Source: Microvelia longipes
Lineage: Eukaryota; Arthropoda; Insecta; Hemiptera; Veliidae
Direction of reading: 5' to 3'
Assembly: GCA_018340805.1 (NCBI GenBank)
Contig: JACMZG010000008.1
Coordinates: forward strand, 28,493,914 to 28,557,913
Length of the DNA: 64,000 nucleotides
Shown: positions 50,501 to 59,816 of the stretch, one piece after another
Position numbering within the stretch: the stretch's first letter is position 1
How the letters are laid out: each line of letters opens with the position of its first letter
Position numbers and translations under genes: made by a program
Notes under the pieces: generated by a model
What the model was told of the DNA's origin: nothing
The model's database searches: none
Seen by the model: only the letters and a program-made list of their open reading frames with translations

Positions 50501-52505
50501 CTGTAGGTGCTGAAATGTCAATATTAGATGAATAAAGTGAGTTTTACATTTTTTGCTAAGGCAATGCTTTCCTCTCTTTTTTAGAGGTAGGAAAGCATGA
50601 CTTATAAATGTTTTGTTTTTGATTTGTTTAGTTACCGAGACATACAATGACTCTATATCTTCATGCATACCAAAGTTTGATATGGAATAGAGTTGTATCT
50701 AAAAGAATCGATAAATTTGGTTTAAAGCCAATAGCTGGTGATCTTGTGGTTGTTGGGGAAGAGATTGTGTGTGAGAATGGGAATCAGCTTGAAACAGAGG
50801 AAACACCAACTAATGAGGAGGGAACTGAGACTGATGAAAAAAATAAATCTAATTCTGCTTCAGAAGTAAAACCTAAGGTCACAAGTGAGTCTAAATGTTT
50901 TACTTCCTATTTATTTTTTAATTGTGGTTGTTTTTTTTAATTGTGCAATTATGAAATATTTGATGGTGATAAAAAAATTCGTTTTTTCAGTACTCATATA
51001 GTATAAACTATAACCTACTTACTATGTTAAAAAATAAGAAAAAGTGTGATTTTATCAGCAATCTAAGTGTTATTTTAGTGCTTTTTTTTGCCTAGTCTAT
51101 AAAAAAACATTGAGACTTAAAGAGCCTGCTGTATTAGTTTTAGATCTTTAGATCTGTGTTTTATCATGTATCCCTAAAATGTTGTACATAAAACATTGGA
51201 AATTAGTCATTGACTTACTATCGCTCGTCAGTAGCAAAGTCCATAGTTATTGAATACCACTTTACTGCTTAGTTATGTAATATAATTGTGTGTAAGAAAA
51301 TATCTAATACTGTGCCCTTGTGGCTATATAAAGTTGTTTTAGGCTATGTCTTGTAATTTAATTTTTATTCAAGACTAGCAGTGATACCCGAGCTTCGCTC
51401 CTCAAATATTTTATTTATCAAACAACAAATTAATTATTATTTCTATGAGGACTACAAAAAATAGATGATGTTAACAGCAAGAAAAGTTTTTGTTTAAGAT
51501 GTTTTTGTCTATCTGGCGATTCTCAAGTCATGCTTTATATTTTTTTGGTAATTTCCTTGTTACAATAAGTTGACAATCAAAAATAGAATTCTTAAATTGT
51601 GTTTTGACTTTTAATGAGAAAACATTAATATTCTCAACAATCCTTATGAATGGCCATGAATTGAACAATTCAAGAAACGCCTATTATTTTAGAAAGAAGA
51701 AAAGTATTATATTAGATATATTAATATTATTTTAGACTAAAATGGTGTTCATTGTGAACAGTCAGTGATATAATTGATAGGTAGGTCGTTTAGATTCAAT
51801 CTGTTAGCTTTGAACATTTTTACACTTACCCTAATAATTATTTTAGAAAAAATCTCGATGACGCCTAAAATGTGTTCATTCTGACCTATAAGAATTCTAA
51901 GTTTGAAGTTTAGTCAAGCTCTATCGATGCAATTCCAAGATATAAGACTCAAATTTGCTCTCCTTACACTAACGCCTTATGGTTATTTGAGTCATAAAAT
52001 GTGGTCATTCTGACCCATACTTAGTCTGTTTAAAGTTAAGATGCATCATTTCAATTCTAATATTGAAGCATCTAAAACTTATTTTTTACACAAATCTTGT
52101 AGTGTTATTGGTGAAGGAATTTTGTTGAGACATATAATGTGGTCGAATATGACCTATTATATGTTTTTGTAATTGTTTAAATATAGAGTTTAGCCGAGAT
52201 CCATCAATTAGATTTCAATCTGTAAGCACTTAAAATTTAGTGTTGCACTAAACCCTTATTATTTTCGAATGGGTCTCAATAAGACTTTCTAAGTTTAAAG
52301 TTTAGTCAAGATCTATCAATTAGGTTCCGAGCTGTAAGCACTCAAAAAAAGAATTTTTACACTACTTCCCTACTAATATTTTAGCACTGATCATGATCTG
52401 ACATAGTTTATGACTCCTAATATATTATTAATCTAAGTTTAAACTTTGGTCTAGATCCTTTGAGTATATTTCGAGTTATAAGCAACCAGAATTTTCGACT
52501 TATTT

Positions 52506-52584
<79 letters not shown>

Positions 52585-55500
52585 ATATATATAATATATA
52601 TATATATAGATTATGGGATAAGCGTTAAATTTTTGGCCTAATTTGAAATTGAGGATGTGGTTTAACAACCAGGAATAACCTCATTGACTCCCTCGCATTA
52701 TTTTCCCACGCTGTCAACTGATTTTAGTCGTGTGTCATACTATAGAGTAACTACCCATCACTAATAAATAAATAAATAATAAATAACCTGAATTATTAGT
52801 TTCAGGTATTTCTAAGACCTTTTGAGTAGCTTTTACCAAGTTGCCTGTCTGTATGTATGCGTGTGTCTGTTATTATTGTAGCTTCCAGTGTGTGATAGAT
52901 GATTGAAATTTAGATCAAAAATCTACTTTTAGATCTAGTTATGCTATCCAAGAAATCATTTTTGACAATGTCATTAATGACTCTACAACAAATGTTAGAA
53001 AATTTATAAAATGGGGAATATGTTCCATTTGAAATTTTCCATCCAAGTTGAATAAAAAAAATTAAAATTGAAATTTTCCACAATTTGTAATCCATCATGG
53101 ACCATCAGGAATCATGAACCATTGCTGGATGATCATCTATCTGGGTCACCTTTCTCATTTGTTGTAAGAACAACAAATGTGCTGAGTGGTAAGGCAAAAT
53201 TTCATGGTACTTACCTGCGGTACATACTCAGGGGGCAAGTTGTTCTATGTTCATTTTAAGACGTGTTTATTTCTCAATAGTCCTGATTTTGAGAATTGTG
53301 TGTTGCTGATGTTAGAACTATTAACTAATCTGAAGATTTTGCTTGTTTTCAGAAAAATTAAAAGTTCGTGAAATTAGTGAAGAAGAAGTAGATAAAATAA
53401 GTATATATGACATAGCTTATCCTCTACCCGGTCATGATATTGAATACCCCAATAATGAAATTAAAATTTGGTATGAAGAGATACTGGCTGAAAGTAATTT
53501 CACTCAGGAAAGTCTTAATGGTATTCATAAGTAAGTAATTTAAGAAATTAGCAAAAAAAGGTCTATTTATTATTTGATAATCCATGATACGAATCATGGA
53601 CTATTGCTAGATGATCATCTATCTAGGTCACCTTATACCCACCAAGGTTCTCTTCATAGCTTGTAGCTTCCTGTCTCACTTATGACTTAACTGCTGACTC
53701 ATCTGAATCTTCTACTACTTGTAATCATGTTATATAGTTACCTACTCCAGTACTATAGAGTAGTCTTATGAAACATAAGTAGTTTCAACACTTATCTGCT
53801 TCACTCTACCTGCAAATTTAAATTAGCTTTTTAAATATGTTATAAAAAGTGAAAAATAAATAATTGTCAGTTTGACACGCTCTTCTAAAATTTCTTATGG
53901 TTTCTATAAATCATTTAACTTACAGAGGGAGAAAAGCATGTTTTTGCTGAGGTCAAACCCAAGTTGATTCCTGAGGTCAAACCCAAAGAACCATATTATT
54001 TGAACCCCAAAGCTTTCCAAAGAAACCATTTCGTTGACTCACAAGCAAAGCCATAGGAGTTAATTACAGCTTGGAAGCAATGACTTATTTCTACTGTAGT
54101 AGGTTTTAGATTTTTTCCTCCAGGAAAGAGGAAATAGTATAATATCAAAGATTGAGTTTTGAAATCAATTGATTGAGTTTTGTTATTGGCAATCAATAAT
54201 TTCTTACATAGGTTGCTCTTCAGTTATGTTTAAAAGCTCTTCAATTGGTGTTATCTATAGTTAAATACATTTTTACTTTTATACAGTACTTTTTTATACA
54301 GTTGGTATATAGGAAAATTATTGCGTTTGCAAAAAATCCGAATCCGAATCTGTATGTGTGTGTCTGTTATCATTGTATCTTCCAGAGATTTTATGATAGT
54401 TTCAACTTGAGAGTTGAAACAAAAATCAATCAGTCTATTTGTGCTATTCGGATTTTTTTTTAAAGGGCTCAGCAAAAGTTAAAAAAAATCATAAAACACG
54501 GAAACTTTTGTTGATCGGTTTGAGAATTGGCACCAATGTAGTCTTATATGAGACCAATATATATGCCATGTTTCATCACATTATCAGCGTTAGTTTAATT
54601 TTTATTGAATAACTTGTATGCGTTTTTTTAAAAATTGCAAAAATCAAATAATAATATAAGTCAGATCAGTGGCGGTTCCAGCAGACCAGCTTGGGAGGGG
54701 CACTTTTTCATAGTCAAAAGTTAATAGGAGGGGGGACGATTTTCTGTTAAACTCTCCCTCTACTTAAAAAATGCATATAAAGCCATATGTCAAGTTTTAA
54801 TTTCTAAATATTGATGAATAAGCAATTTTTAATTTAATTATAATCATAATGAAATGAAATTAATATTACAAGCAAAAATATAATATATTCATCTATCCAT
54901 TATCTTATCTCTTCACTGGAACTAATATATTTATTTCTTAAACAATACCCACATTCAAAATTCATTGTTTTAGTGATGTTTATTTTCACTTTCCTACAAC
55001 AAGACCTCTCCCATGGGCAATATAAGCAACCATAGGCCAAGTTTAAAATAAAAATATAAAACAGAGAAATCAAAAACGAAATGTCTAATATAATTAATGG
55101 AAGGAACAATACAATAAAATATCAATCAAGCAGTCTATACTGTTATATTCTTAAAAAAACCTAACTAATACATGCTTTAATTGTAGCAGTGTTTTGAAAG
55201 ATTTATTACTCGCCTTTTAGCGAATTTTGAATTTTAGGGGGGGCACGTGCCCCCCCTGAAACCGCCACTGAGTCAGATAAAAAAGATAAAGTAGGAAAGA
55301 AGGATGAGCGTAGTGAATCTGAAGTGTTGAAGAAAAGTTCCGATGTACCCTGTACCTGATTTTTAAGAACTCAATTAAACTTATAAATAAATCGAACAAA
55401 ACAAAATAATTTGAAATTTTCATGACAAAAATAAGTAACAGCTGTTTGCTTTGTCACGCAAATACATTAAATGAATATTATTTTATAAATAAATTATTTG

Positions 55501-58500
55501 TTAGTCTTATGAATTTTGGTGAACAGAATTGTAGCTGTGAATGTTTAAGTCAATTTATATAAAAAACATTTAAGTTTAAAATATGTCAAATTATTTTACT
55601 TACTTGGTGATAAAAATATTAAAAAGTATAAAAACATATTAAAATATAGTGTATTTTTCCCTCTACAAGATAAAGTAGTAGTTTTTAAAATGTATTAATT
55701 ATTATTGAAATGTATCTTTGTTGTTTTAATTATGTCTTTATTTAATTGTAGACATTTTGCCCTCGGAGGAGCTCATAGAAGAATGATTGGTGCGGCTAGT
55801 AATGTGACTTGGAAAATAGTCAAGCATAATGATTTAGACCAAGATTTAATACTTTCTGATGAAGATAAAATGAAAAATGTACAACTACCTCCAACTTGTG
55901 ATGGTAATGTTATTTTTACTTTATGTTCAAATTTGAGATCAATAAATTATTTCTTTATTCTTTTTGTCTGAAATGGACAATGATGATTTATTCAGAGATT
56001 GTTTTTTACTTTTCGTGAACTTCCAAAGAATAAATGAGCTTATGAGGTCAGAGTCATGGAGGGGGGATGTTTTTTTATTATCTAGATTTTATTCCTAGAT
56101 ATTTCTATGGGACTCAATAATTTTTGAACATTTTCTCGGATCGAAATAAAACTTAGTACAAAAATAACTAACCTCATTTACGACCTGAATCCTATTGTTT
56201 ATGAAATATGTGTGACATGATTAACCCACAAATATGACTCAGCAAAAATGTCAAAACGTTTTTTGATTGGACTGGAATTTAATATTATGTATAACTATGT
56301 ATAGTTAACAAATGAGTTACATTTTATTAACATTATTAATTCTGATTTTATGGATTGACATGTAAATAAACCACTTTTTGACTTATACATTTGAAAATTA
56401 TATAAAAGTATGCCATTTATGTAAACTAGTAATTTGAGGAACTGATAAAAGACAACAATCATATGGCCGTAGAGTGGCCTAGAGGCTGAAGGTCTCTTGT
56501 TATAACAGAAATATAGTTGATGGAACCAATTTATAATAAATAATTATTTGATCTATCATTAGAAACATGATTAGTTGACAAATATAATTGTGTGAAAGAC
56601 ACCTAGGAAGTGTTAAAGCAAAAAGCTATGTTGCATTGTGATTTGTTCCATTATTCGTCATCATTGATGGCTCGATATAATGTCATGTCCCACTCTGTTA
56701 TGTTACATCAATTTGTTAGGCCTGAATAATTATTTAAAATTAGTAATTATCTGTGGTTTTTAATCCTTGATTTGTATAAAAATGTTCATCTTAAGATGGA
56801 AAAATGTTTTCCTGTGGAAGAAACACTCCCACTCCATCATAATAGATTTGGTATGAGGAATATTAGAAAACTTTCCTCATAGGGGTTTCATGCCTTTATA
56901 AGACCAACTCATTACATTAGTACAGTAATGTTTCTTGATCAAGTAACCTTTATCAAGGCCAACCCTATACAAAGGATATTCCTTTGTCAATACCTTCAGC
57001 CCTTCAACATCTACAGTACCTCTGGTATTGATGAGACTAATTTATTACCTTTTAATTACTTTTACTCACTTATACCTTTGGTATATAGGAAAAGTATTGT
57101 GTTCACAAAAACAGCCAAAAATGGGATTTCCTCTGAATTGTCCATTTCGGGTGTTTTAAGGCCTCCTGAGTGGTTTTTACTGAAATGTTTGCTGTATGTG
57201 TGTATCAGTTATCATCCTAACTCTCAGTGTGTTCATGCTAGAGAATTAAATCTTAAATGATTAAAACACAAAAATATATCTTCAGGTCTAGTTGTGCTTT
57301 TCAGAATTTTTTTTATGGTGTTTTAACTGTCTATATAGCCAACATTTTTAAAATCAAAACATTTAAAAAAATAGATTGATTTTAACAACCTATAGTCATA
57401 TATAGAAACAACATATGTGACAATGTGACACCATTTACAAATGTGTGTGTTTCAATGTGCATTAGTTCAATTTTTGTTGAATGACATATATTTTTTTACT
57501 TTTCCTCATTTATACCATGTATAGCAAAAGTATTGTGTTTGCGGAAAAATCAGATTCCGGGATGTCACCTGAATTATTCATTTTAGATGTATTCATGGCC
57601 TCCTGAGTGGTTTTCACATAGTTATCTGTGTGTGTGTGTGTCTTTTTTATTTACTTTTTATTTATTTATTTATCATCATAGCTCCCAGTGTATTTATGGT
57701 TGAGAGTTGGAACTTTGTCAGAAATGCATCTATAGGTGTAGTTGAGCTGCCCAGAAAATAATTTTTATATCACATCATTAACTTTCAATAAGCAAAAATT
57801 TAGAAAAATCATAACGTGGATAAATGTTAAGATCAATTTGAGATTTGCTTCACATTAGTCATGTTTAAGACTAACATATGTGCTAAGTTTCATTTCATTA
57901 TCAGCATTAGTTTAATTTTTATTGACTGAATTGTGTACGTTTTTTTGCAAAAATTGCCACAAAAATAATCCAATAATAATAATAATTCAATTGAGCTGAA
58001 ATGCAGTACAAGGGCATACCTTTACGTCAAATGTAAAGGTATGCATAACACCTTAATGTACTTATTAATGTTGCTTTAATAGGTACATTAAGTTTGGTTT
58101 CAATACAACAAGTATATCTATGATTTTTGTTAGATCATAAAAGTCAAGCAGCATCAAGTGTGGTCAGTGTCTAGATGGGTGACCCCTGGGAATAAAACCG
58201 GATGTATTTACTATCTGAGGATGAGCTTAGTGATAAATTTAATTACTTGTATATTCTGAGGACAAGTGAAGGGAGTTTGAAGTAGGGAGGATGAGTGCAG
58301 CAAATCCTCTGTGATGAGGGAAAGTTCCAAGCTACTCATAGACCAAGAGCCCAGGGGTGTTTTGTTAATAAAAAGTGTCATGGCTGGAACCCTTAGAATA
58401 ATACTATATATCGAAGGAGCACTACTGATAACACGAAAGCTGGTTGGCTGGTGCAACTAAGTAATGCTGCCACCCTAACAATATACAATTTTAAAAAAAA

Positions 58501-59467
58501 GTTGGCAATACTTCCGGTTTCTGAATTATTATGTTCTATTATTAATTAATGATTGATTATTCATAAAATACTAATATAAATATCGGTGCATTACAATATT
58601 TTATGCATTTTAAATTGTAGTTTAACGTATTTATTAAAATTATATATAAAAAGTAGTCCTCGTCAACTAAATGTAGATTCTTGTATTCTGCCGCCCTTTT
58701 GCCATCTAAGACCAGTTTTATTAAATACTCAGCAGGTGTTTTAAGTTATTATATTTGTTCTTTACGACTTTTCTTCATTAATAGATATTTATGGCACATA
58801 TTTAAAATAATTTTTTGTTGTCAGGTTGGCAGCATTACTTAGTTGCACCAGTCAACCGGCTTTCGTGTTATCAGTGGAATTACATTGTGTTTACGGTCCT
58901 GTGCTCCTTCTATATATAGTATTATTCTAAGCTGGAACCAGTCTCAATTTTTCGTAAATATCTTCCTGAACAAGGATCTGCAATTCTGCCGACTCGTATC
59001 GGATGGGTGTCCCAGGCAGAACCTTTGACCTCTAAAGTGCGTTCTGACTGGGACACCCATCCGATACGAGTCGGCAGAATTGCAGATCCTTGTTCAGGAA
59101 GGTATTTACGAAAAATTAAGACCGGTTCCAGCCATTACACTTTTTATTAACAAAACACCCCTGGGCTCTTGGACTATCTGTACCCAATTTTTTGATTAAT
59201 TATTATAAGTCAAAAAATAATCCAATTTATTTGAAATTTGTAAACTAGAGTTGAAATAAGTATACCAATTTAAAGTACCCAATATTGTTAACTACTAATG
59301 TTTCAGATGGTGAGTATAAATCAGTTATAGTTGAATTTAGTTTAGACTCCTGTTGTTATGCTACCATGGCCCTAAGAGAGATCATGAAGTGTGATACATC
59401 AACCCACCATCAGTCTCAACTCACAGAACTCTTCTCTGAGTCTGTCAACAAGAAACAGAAAACTTGA
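32432..59467 (+). CDS. PUS7: PUS7 / TruD-family pseudouridine synthase, multi-exon
   Basis: Gene-level entry for twelve exons. PUS7-type enzymes convert uridine to pseudouridine in tRNA and mRNA, mainly in the nucleus. Family marks are: [20 protein letters not shown] and [10 protein letters not shown] near the N-terminus; the [15 protein letters not shown] and [17 protein letters not shown] blocks; KDK (catalytic region), GNRF and NYFGLQRFG blocks in exons 6-7; [32 protein letters not shown]; and a C-terminal [11 protein letters not shown]. The start ATG (32432) opens a Ser/Gln-rich leader. The splice phases of exons 1-3 and 4-12 agree, but the exon 3-4 junction does not fit a simple join, so an exon may be missing. 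Exons 4-5 appear twice around an N gap, and exons 6-7 are frameshifted. The gene could be intact in the organism and damaged in the assembly, or be decaying. Confidence 0.9.
33415..33530 (+). mobile_element. tRNA-derived SINE
   Basis: It carries an A-box-like TGGCTCTGTGGTTAAAG and a B box GGTTCGAATCCC about 35 bases later, followed by an unrelated A/T-rich body. The 5' and 3' ends of the tRNA-like part do not pair as an acceptor stem, so it is not a functional tRNA gene. It lies in PUS7-like intron 1. Confidence 0.65.
33864..34008 (+). CDS. PUS7: PUS7-like exon 2
   Basis: The exon has 145 nt, phase 1 in and 2 out. It ends with [19 protein letters not shown] then IIKHR, the conserved N-terminal block of the family. 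Acceptor ACATTACAG/GTAAAA, donor CATAG/GTATGT. Confidence 0.85.
34715..34806 (+). CDS. PUS7: PUS7-like exon 3
   Basis: The exon has 92 nt, phase 2 in and 1 out, and encodes [20 protein letters not shown] then [12 protein letters not shown](S/K)DF.V.EI is a TruD-family signature. Acceptor TTGTTCAG/GTTTTC, donor GATG/GTAAAT. Confidence 0.87.
34837..35013. mobile_element. Short MITE-like inverted repeat element
   Basis: TATAGTGTAACTCACGGGTA..TTGACAGTGTGGGAAA is inverted against TTTCCCACGCTGTCAAATGA..TGTGTTAAACTATAG. It begins about 30 bp downstream of the exon 3 donor. A half copy is at about 52650-52745. Confidence 0.65.
35110..35452 (-). mobile_element. 3' part of a LINE, split by a nested LINE
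   Basis: On the minus strand it encodes [20 protein letters not shown] then [18 protein letters not shown], the C-terminal zinc-knuckle-like end of an RNase-H-bearing LINE. The upstream continuation is at 37601-38480. The split point carries the duplicated 12-mer TACTTTGGGACT. Confidence 0.75.
35453..37588 (+). mobile_element. 5'-truncated LINE with RT and RNase H, nested in another LINE
   Basis: It starts inside the RT ([18 protein letters not shown]). It continues with a frameshift through [32 protein letters not shown] and YADDIV (about 35911-35928), then an RNase H remnant ([15 protein letters not shown], about 36860-36910) and a C-terminal GHCHLRKHM motif (about 37263). It ends with an AATAATAAT tail. 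The 12-bp duplication TACTTTGGGACT flanks it (35441-35452, 37589-37600). RT plus RNase H suggests an I/LOA/R1-type group. Many frameshifts and stops; inactive. Confidence 0.85.
37601..38760 (-). mobile_element. Outer LINE, RNase H part and flanking fragments
   Basis: The minus-strand frame 38155-37844 encodes [32 protein letters not shown] and [19 protein letters not shown], an RNase H. The frame continues as [15 protein letters not shown] at 35452. Upstream to about 38480 there is residual RT-linker similarity to the nested copy. At about 38570-38745 [20 protein letters not shown] resembles post-RNase-H sequence of the same family, perhaps a third fragment. Confidence 0.7.
38770..40400. other. 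Intron sequence, nothing recognised
   Basis: AT-rich DNA in the large PUS7-like intron, without convincing frames or repeats. Confidence 0.5.
40410..41129 (-). CDS. Possible three-exon gene nested in the PUS7-like intron
   Basis: Three minus-strand segments join with agreeing phases: 41129-41081 (49 nt, ATG..CTCTGAG/GTATCC), 40885-40801 (85 nt, AAAATAG/ATTATAAA..AAGAG/GTACAA) and 40524-40410 (115 nt, CTTTTAG/GTTTAATG.. to TGA). They total 249 nt, 83 codons. The last two encode [39 protein letters not shown] and [16 protein letters not shown] plus an acidic HYDEELEL end. Codon 16 is TGA, so either the first segment is not coding and translation starts at the ATG at 40877, or there is a nonsense change. 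An ATTAAA lies about 25 bases after the stop. I do not recognise the protein. It might be the 3' end of a larger gene. Confidence 0.45.
41263..41700 (+). repeat. Degenerate minisatellite, unit about 75 bp, six copies
   Basis: Units share CCTATAGCTCTTTTCCAGAT, TAGATGACACCTTTTAATCT and ACATTGAGGGGACACC. Copies are 73-80 bp apart and differ by many small indels. Confidence 0.85.
42270..42530 (-). repeat. 5S-rRNA-derived repeat, minus-strand copy
   Basis: The complement of 42453-42514 reads as a 5S-like 3' half with AAGTTGAGCAGCATCAAG and GGTTGGGTGATGGCTGGGAA. The flanking CTCGCTTCGCTCTTCCTCAG matches, inverted, the GAGGA.GAGCGAAGCGAG tail of the other copies. Confidence 0.7.
42680..43240 (+). 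mobile_element. Degenerate reverse transcriptase fragment
   Basis: In shifting frames it encodes [45 protein letters not shown], and later [20 protein letters not shown], all of RT type. It ends about 14 bp before the exon 4 acceptor. Its 3' part is included in the duplicated block beside the gap. Confidence 0.7.
43254..43392 (+). CDS. PUS7: PUS7-like exon 4 (copy 1)
   Basis: Encodes [20 protein letters not shown] then [19 protein letters not shown], out-phase 1. The acceptor ATTTTTAG/GTGACAG is phase 0, which does not fit exon 3 (out-phase 1). An alternative acceptor at GTGACAG/AAAAAAC (exon from 43261) does fit. A missing exon is the other explanation: the family usually has about 35 more residues here. 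Confidence 0.8.
43870..43975 (+). CDS. PUS7: PUS7-like exon 5 (copy 1)
   Basis: The exon has 106 nt, phase 1 in and 2 out. It encodes [20 protein letters not shown] and [15 protein letters not shown], the SWPK..G.Y.HFVLYKENKDT block of PUS7. Acceptor TATTTCTAG/CTCG, donor TTGAA/GTAAGT. Confidence 0.87.
44334..44343. other. Assembly gap (10 N)
   Basis: Ten unspecified bases separate the two copies of the duplicated block. Confidence 1.
44641..44779 (+). CDS. PUS7: PUS7-like exon 4 (copy 2)
   Basis: Same sequence as 43254-43392. If both pairs of exons were spliced in, they would add 245 nt and break the frame, so only one pair can be real in the transcript. Confidence 0.75.
45257..45362 (+). 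CDS. PUS7: PUS7-like exon 5 (copy 2)
   Basis: Same sequence as 43870-43975, with the same splice sites. This is the copy directly upstream of exon 6. Confidence 0.78.
45860..46060 (-). repeat. 5S-rRNA-derived repeat, minus-strand copy
   Basis: The complement of 45981-46042 gives TAAGCAACATCAAGTGAGG and GGCTGGGTGACTACCTGGAA, a diverged 5S 3' half. The flanks match the family weakly. Confidence 0.65.
46327..46519 (+). CDS. PUS7: PUS7-like exon 6, frameshifted
   Basis: Acceptor CATTGCAG/ACAAAA fits exon 5 (phase 2). Family blocks are spread over different frames: a TKD-type catalytic-aspartate segment (codons AAA GAT AAA), [39 protein letters not shown] and KIAIR. About six one- or two-base indels, nearly all in homopolymers, are needed to read it through. 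The length after correction is a multiple of 3, as the flanking phases require. Donor ATTAG/GTATAA. Either sequence error or decay. Confidence 0.7.
47728..47879 (+). CDS. PUS7: PUS7-like exon 7, frameshifted at its start
   Basis: It encodes [20 protein letters not shown] and [19 protein letters not shown], the most conserved TruD motif (NYFG.QRFG). Upstream of NSLK two single T losses break the frame. Restoring them gives 154 nt and the phase required by exons 6 and 8. Acceptor TTTTCAG/GAATG, donor TCA/GTGAGT. Confidence 0.82.
48225..48300 (-). mobile_element. tRNA-derived SINE or tRNA-like fragment
   Basis: The minus strand has TAGCCGAGGGATTAAGG (A box, Leu/Ser-tRNA-like) and GGGTTTGAGTC (B box, 48239-48250). 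The ends do not pair cleanly. It resembles the other SINE fragments beyond the B box. Confidence 0.5.
48511..48711 (+). CDS. PUS7: PUS7-like exon 8
   Basis: The exon has 201 nt, phase 0 in and out. It encodes [20 protein letters not shown] then [20 protein letters not shown] and [18 protein letters not shown]. Acceptor TTTTTGTAG/GCAATT, donor GGCT/GTAAGT. Intact frame. Confidence 0.9.
49735..50610 (+). repeat. 5S-rRNA-derived repeat, fullest copy
   Basis: It begins TTTACTTTCCTCATTTATACC then GGTATATAGGAAAAGTA. The 5S-like core is at 50252-50322: GGATCATAAAAGTTAAGCAG, CATTGAGTGTAGTCAGTGCC, TGGATAGGTGAGCGCTGAGA. These correspond to the A-box, intermediate element and C-box part of 5S rRNA. A tail with GAGGACGAGCGAAGCGAG and GTTCCGAAGTACCCCGTGCC follows. 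The copy ends about 20 bp before the exon 9 acceptor. Confidence 0.8.
50632..50884 (+). CDS. PUS7: PUS7-like exon 9
   Basis: The exon has 253 nt, phase 0 in and 1 out. It encodes [20 protein letters not shown] then [20 protein letters not shown], followed by an acidic Glu/Thr-rich insert common at this position. Acceptor TTGTTTAG/TTACCG, donor CACAA/GTGAGT. Confidence 0.9.
51373..52506 (+). repeat. Interspersed repeat family C, copy 2
   Basis: ACTAGCAGTGATACCCGAGC to TTCGACTTATTTTATATA matches 21421-22900. It lacks the foldback and the mariner seen in copy 1. Confidence 0.7.
52507..52608. repeat. (TA)n microsatellite
   Basis: TA repeat at the end of repeat family C. A half copy of the MITE at 34837 follows at about 52650-52745. 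Confidence 0.9.
52785..53080 (+). repeat. 5S-associated repeat, upstream-part fragment
   Basis: TTAGTTTCAGGTATTTCTAAG, GAGTAGCTTTTACCAAGTTG and TGTGTCTGTTATTATTGTAG match the upstream part of the family. The 5S core is absent. Confidence 0.6.
53353..53530 (+). CDS. PUS7: PUS7-like exon 10
   Basis: The exon has 178 nt, phase 1 in and 2 out. It encodes [20 protein letters not shown] then [19 protein letters not shown], the LPG.D..YP block of the TruD fold. Acceptor TTGTTTTCAG/AAAAA, donor CATAA/GTAAGT. Confidence 0.9.
54280..55365 (+). repeat. 5S-associated repeat copy, split by a hAT-like element
   Basis: The upstream part (GGTATATAGGAAAATTATTGC, 54305 on) ends at 54658. The tail (GGATGAGCGTAGTGAATC, GTTCCGATGTACCCTGTACC) resumes after 55278. 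The 5S core is missing, so this copy had an internal deletion. Confidence 0.6.
54667..55270. mobile_element. Non-autonomous hAT-like element
   Basis: This 604-bp element has inverted ends CAGTGGCGGTTCCAG and CTGAAACCGCCACTG, and a perfect 8-bp duplication AGTCAGAT (54659-54666, 55271-55278). CAGTGGCG-type ends and 8-bp duplications are hAT hallmarks. There is no transposase. Confidence 0.85.
55752..55903 (+). CDS. PUS7: PUS7-like exon 11
   Basis: The exon has 152 nt, phase 2 in and 1 out. It encodes [20 protein letters not shown] and [19 protein letters not shown]. The (L)GGAHR/YR block is family-typical. Acceptor AATTGTAG/ACATTT, donor GATG/GTAATG. Confidence 0.9.
56080..56520 (+). repeat. 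Interspersed repeat family B, copy 2
   Basis: GATTTTATTCCTAGATATTTC to GGCCGTAGAGTGGCCTAGAG matches 2338-2830. Confidence 0.55.
56570..56730 (+). repeat. Half copy of the inverted-repeat element at 62480-63008
   Basis: AGACACCTAGGAAGTG, ATTCGTCATCATTGATGGCT and ATAATGTCATGTCCCACTCT are shared with 62560-62690. Confidence 0.6.
57058..58341 (+). repeat. 5S-rRNA-derived repeat, with duplicated upstream part
   Basis: Two upstream parts follow each other (from 57058 and from 57497). One 5S-like core is at 58128-58195 (GATCATAAAAGTCAAGCAGC, GTCTAGATGGGTGACCCCTG). The tail is interrupted at about 58341 by a foldback element. Confidence 0.7.
58341..59174. mobile_element. Foldback element, left arm interrupted by a MITE
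   Basis: The arms pair over about 127 bp: GACCAAGAGCCCAGGGGTGT..GGCTGGAACC (58341-58391), continued at 58940-59016 with AAGGATCTGCAATTCTGCCG, against 59056-59174. The loop is about 40 bp. The left arm is split by the element at 58392-58931. It lies in the tail of a 5S-derived repeat. Confidence 0.85.
58392..58931 (+). mobile_element. hAT-like short inverted-repeat element, copy B
   Basis: This 540-bp element has CTTAGAATAATACTATATAT ends and a perfect 8-bp duplication CTGGAACC (58384-58391, 58932-58939). It is homologous in reverse to 461-1001. No coding capacity. Confidence 0.9.
59307..59467 (+). CDS. PUS7: PUS7-like exon 12, C-terminus and stop
   Basis: The exon has 161 nt, phase 1 in. 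It encodes [20 protein letters not shown] and [20 protein letters not shown] and ends NKKQKT with TGA. A basic KKQK tail follows the ATMA(L/I)RE block. Acceptor ATGTTTCAG/ATGGTG. AATAAA signals lie at about 59657 and 59690. Confidence 0.9.
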
Positions 59468-59816
59468 TCCACCAGGATTTTGTTATTCTTGTAAATATTT
59501 TCCCCTTTTGTTTTATATGATATTTTGATTATTCAAACCTAATTATACTAAGTTTGTTGATTTTATTCATGGTGTATTATTATTATTTAAGTTAAACTGT
59601 TTATTTATTATTCTTAAATCTCTCTCTAACACCAAAGTCTAATTTAAAAAATCATGAATAAATATAATGAAATCAGAATAATATATCATAAATAAATATA
59701 ACCTAGTCAGTGACGATGACTTGCCCATGTTAAATTATTTGTCGTACAAAATTTATTTTTTCCATTAACCTTTTTATTTTATTTTTTACAAACTTGATTG
59801 ATTATTGCCTACAGTA

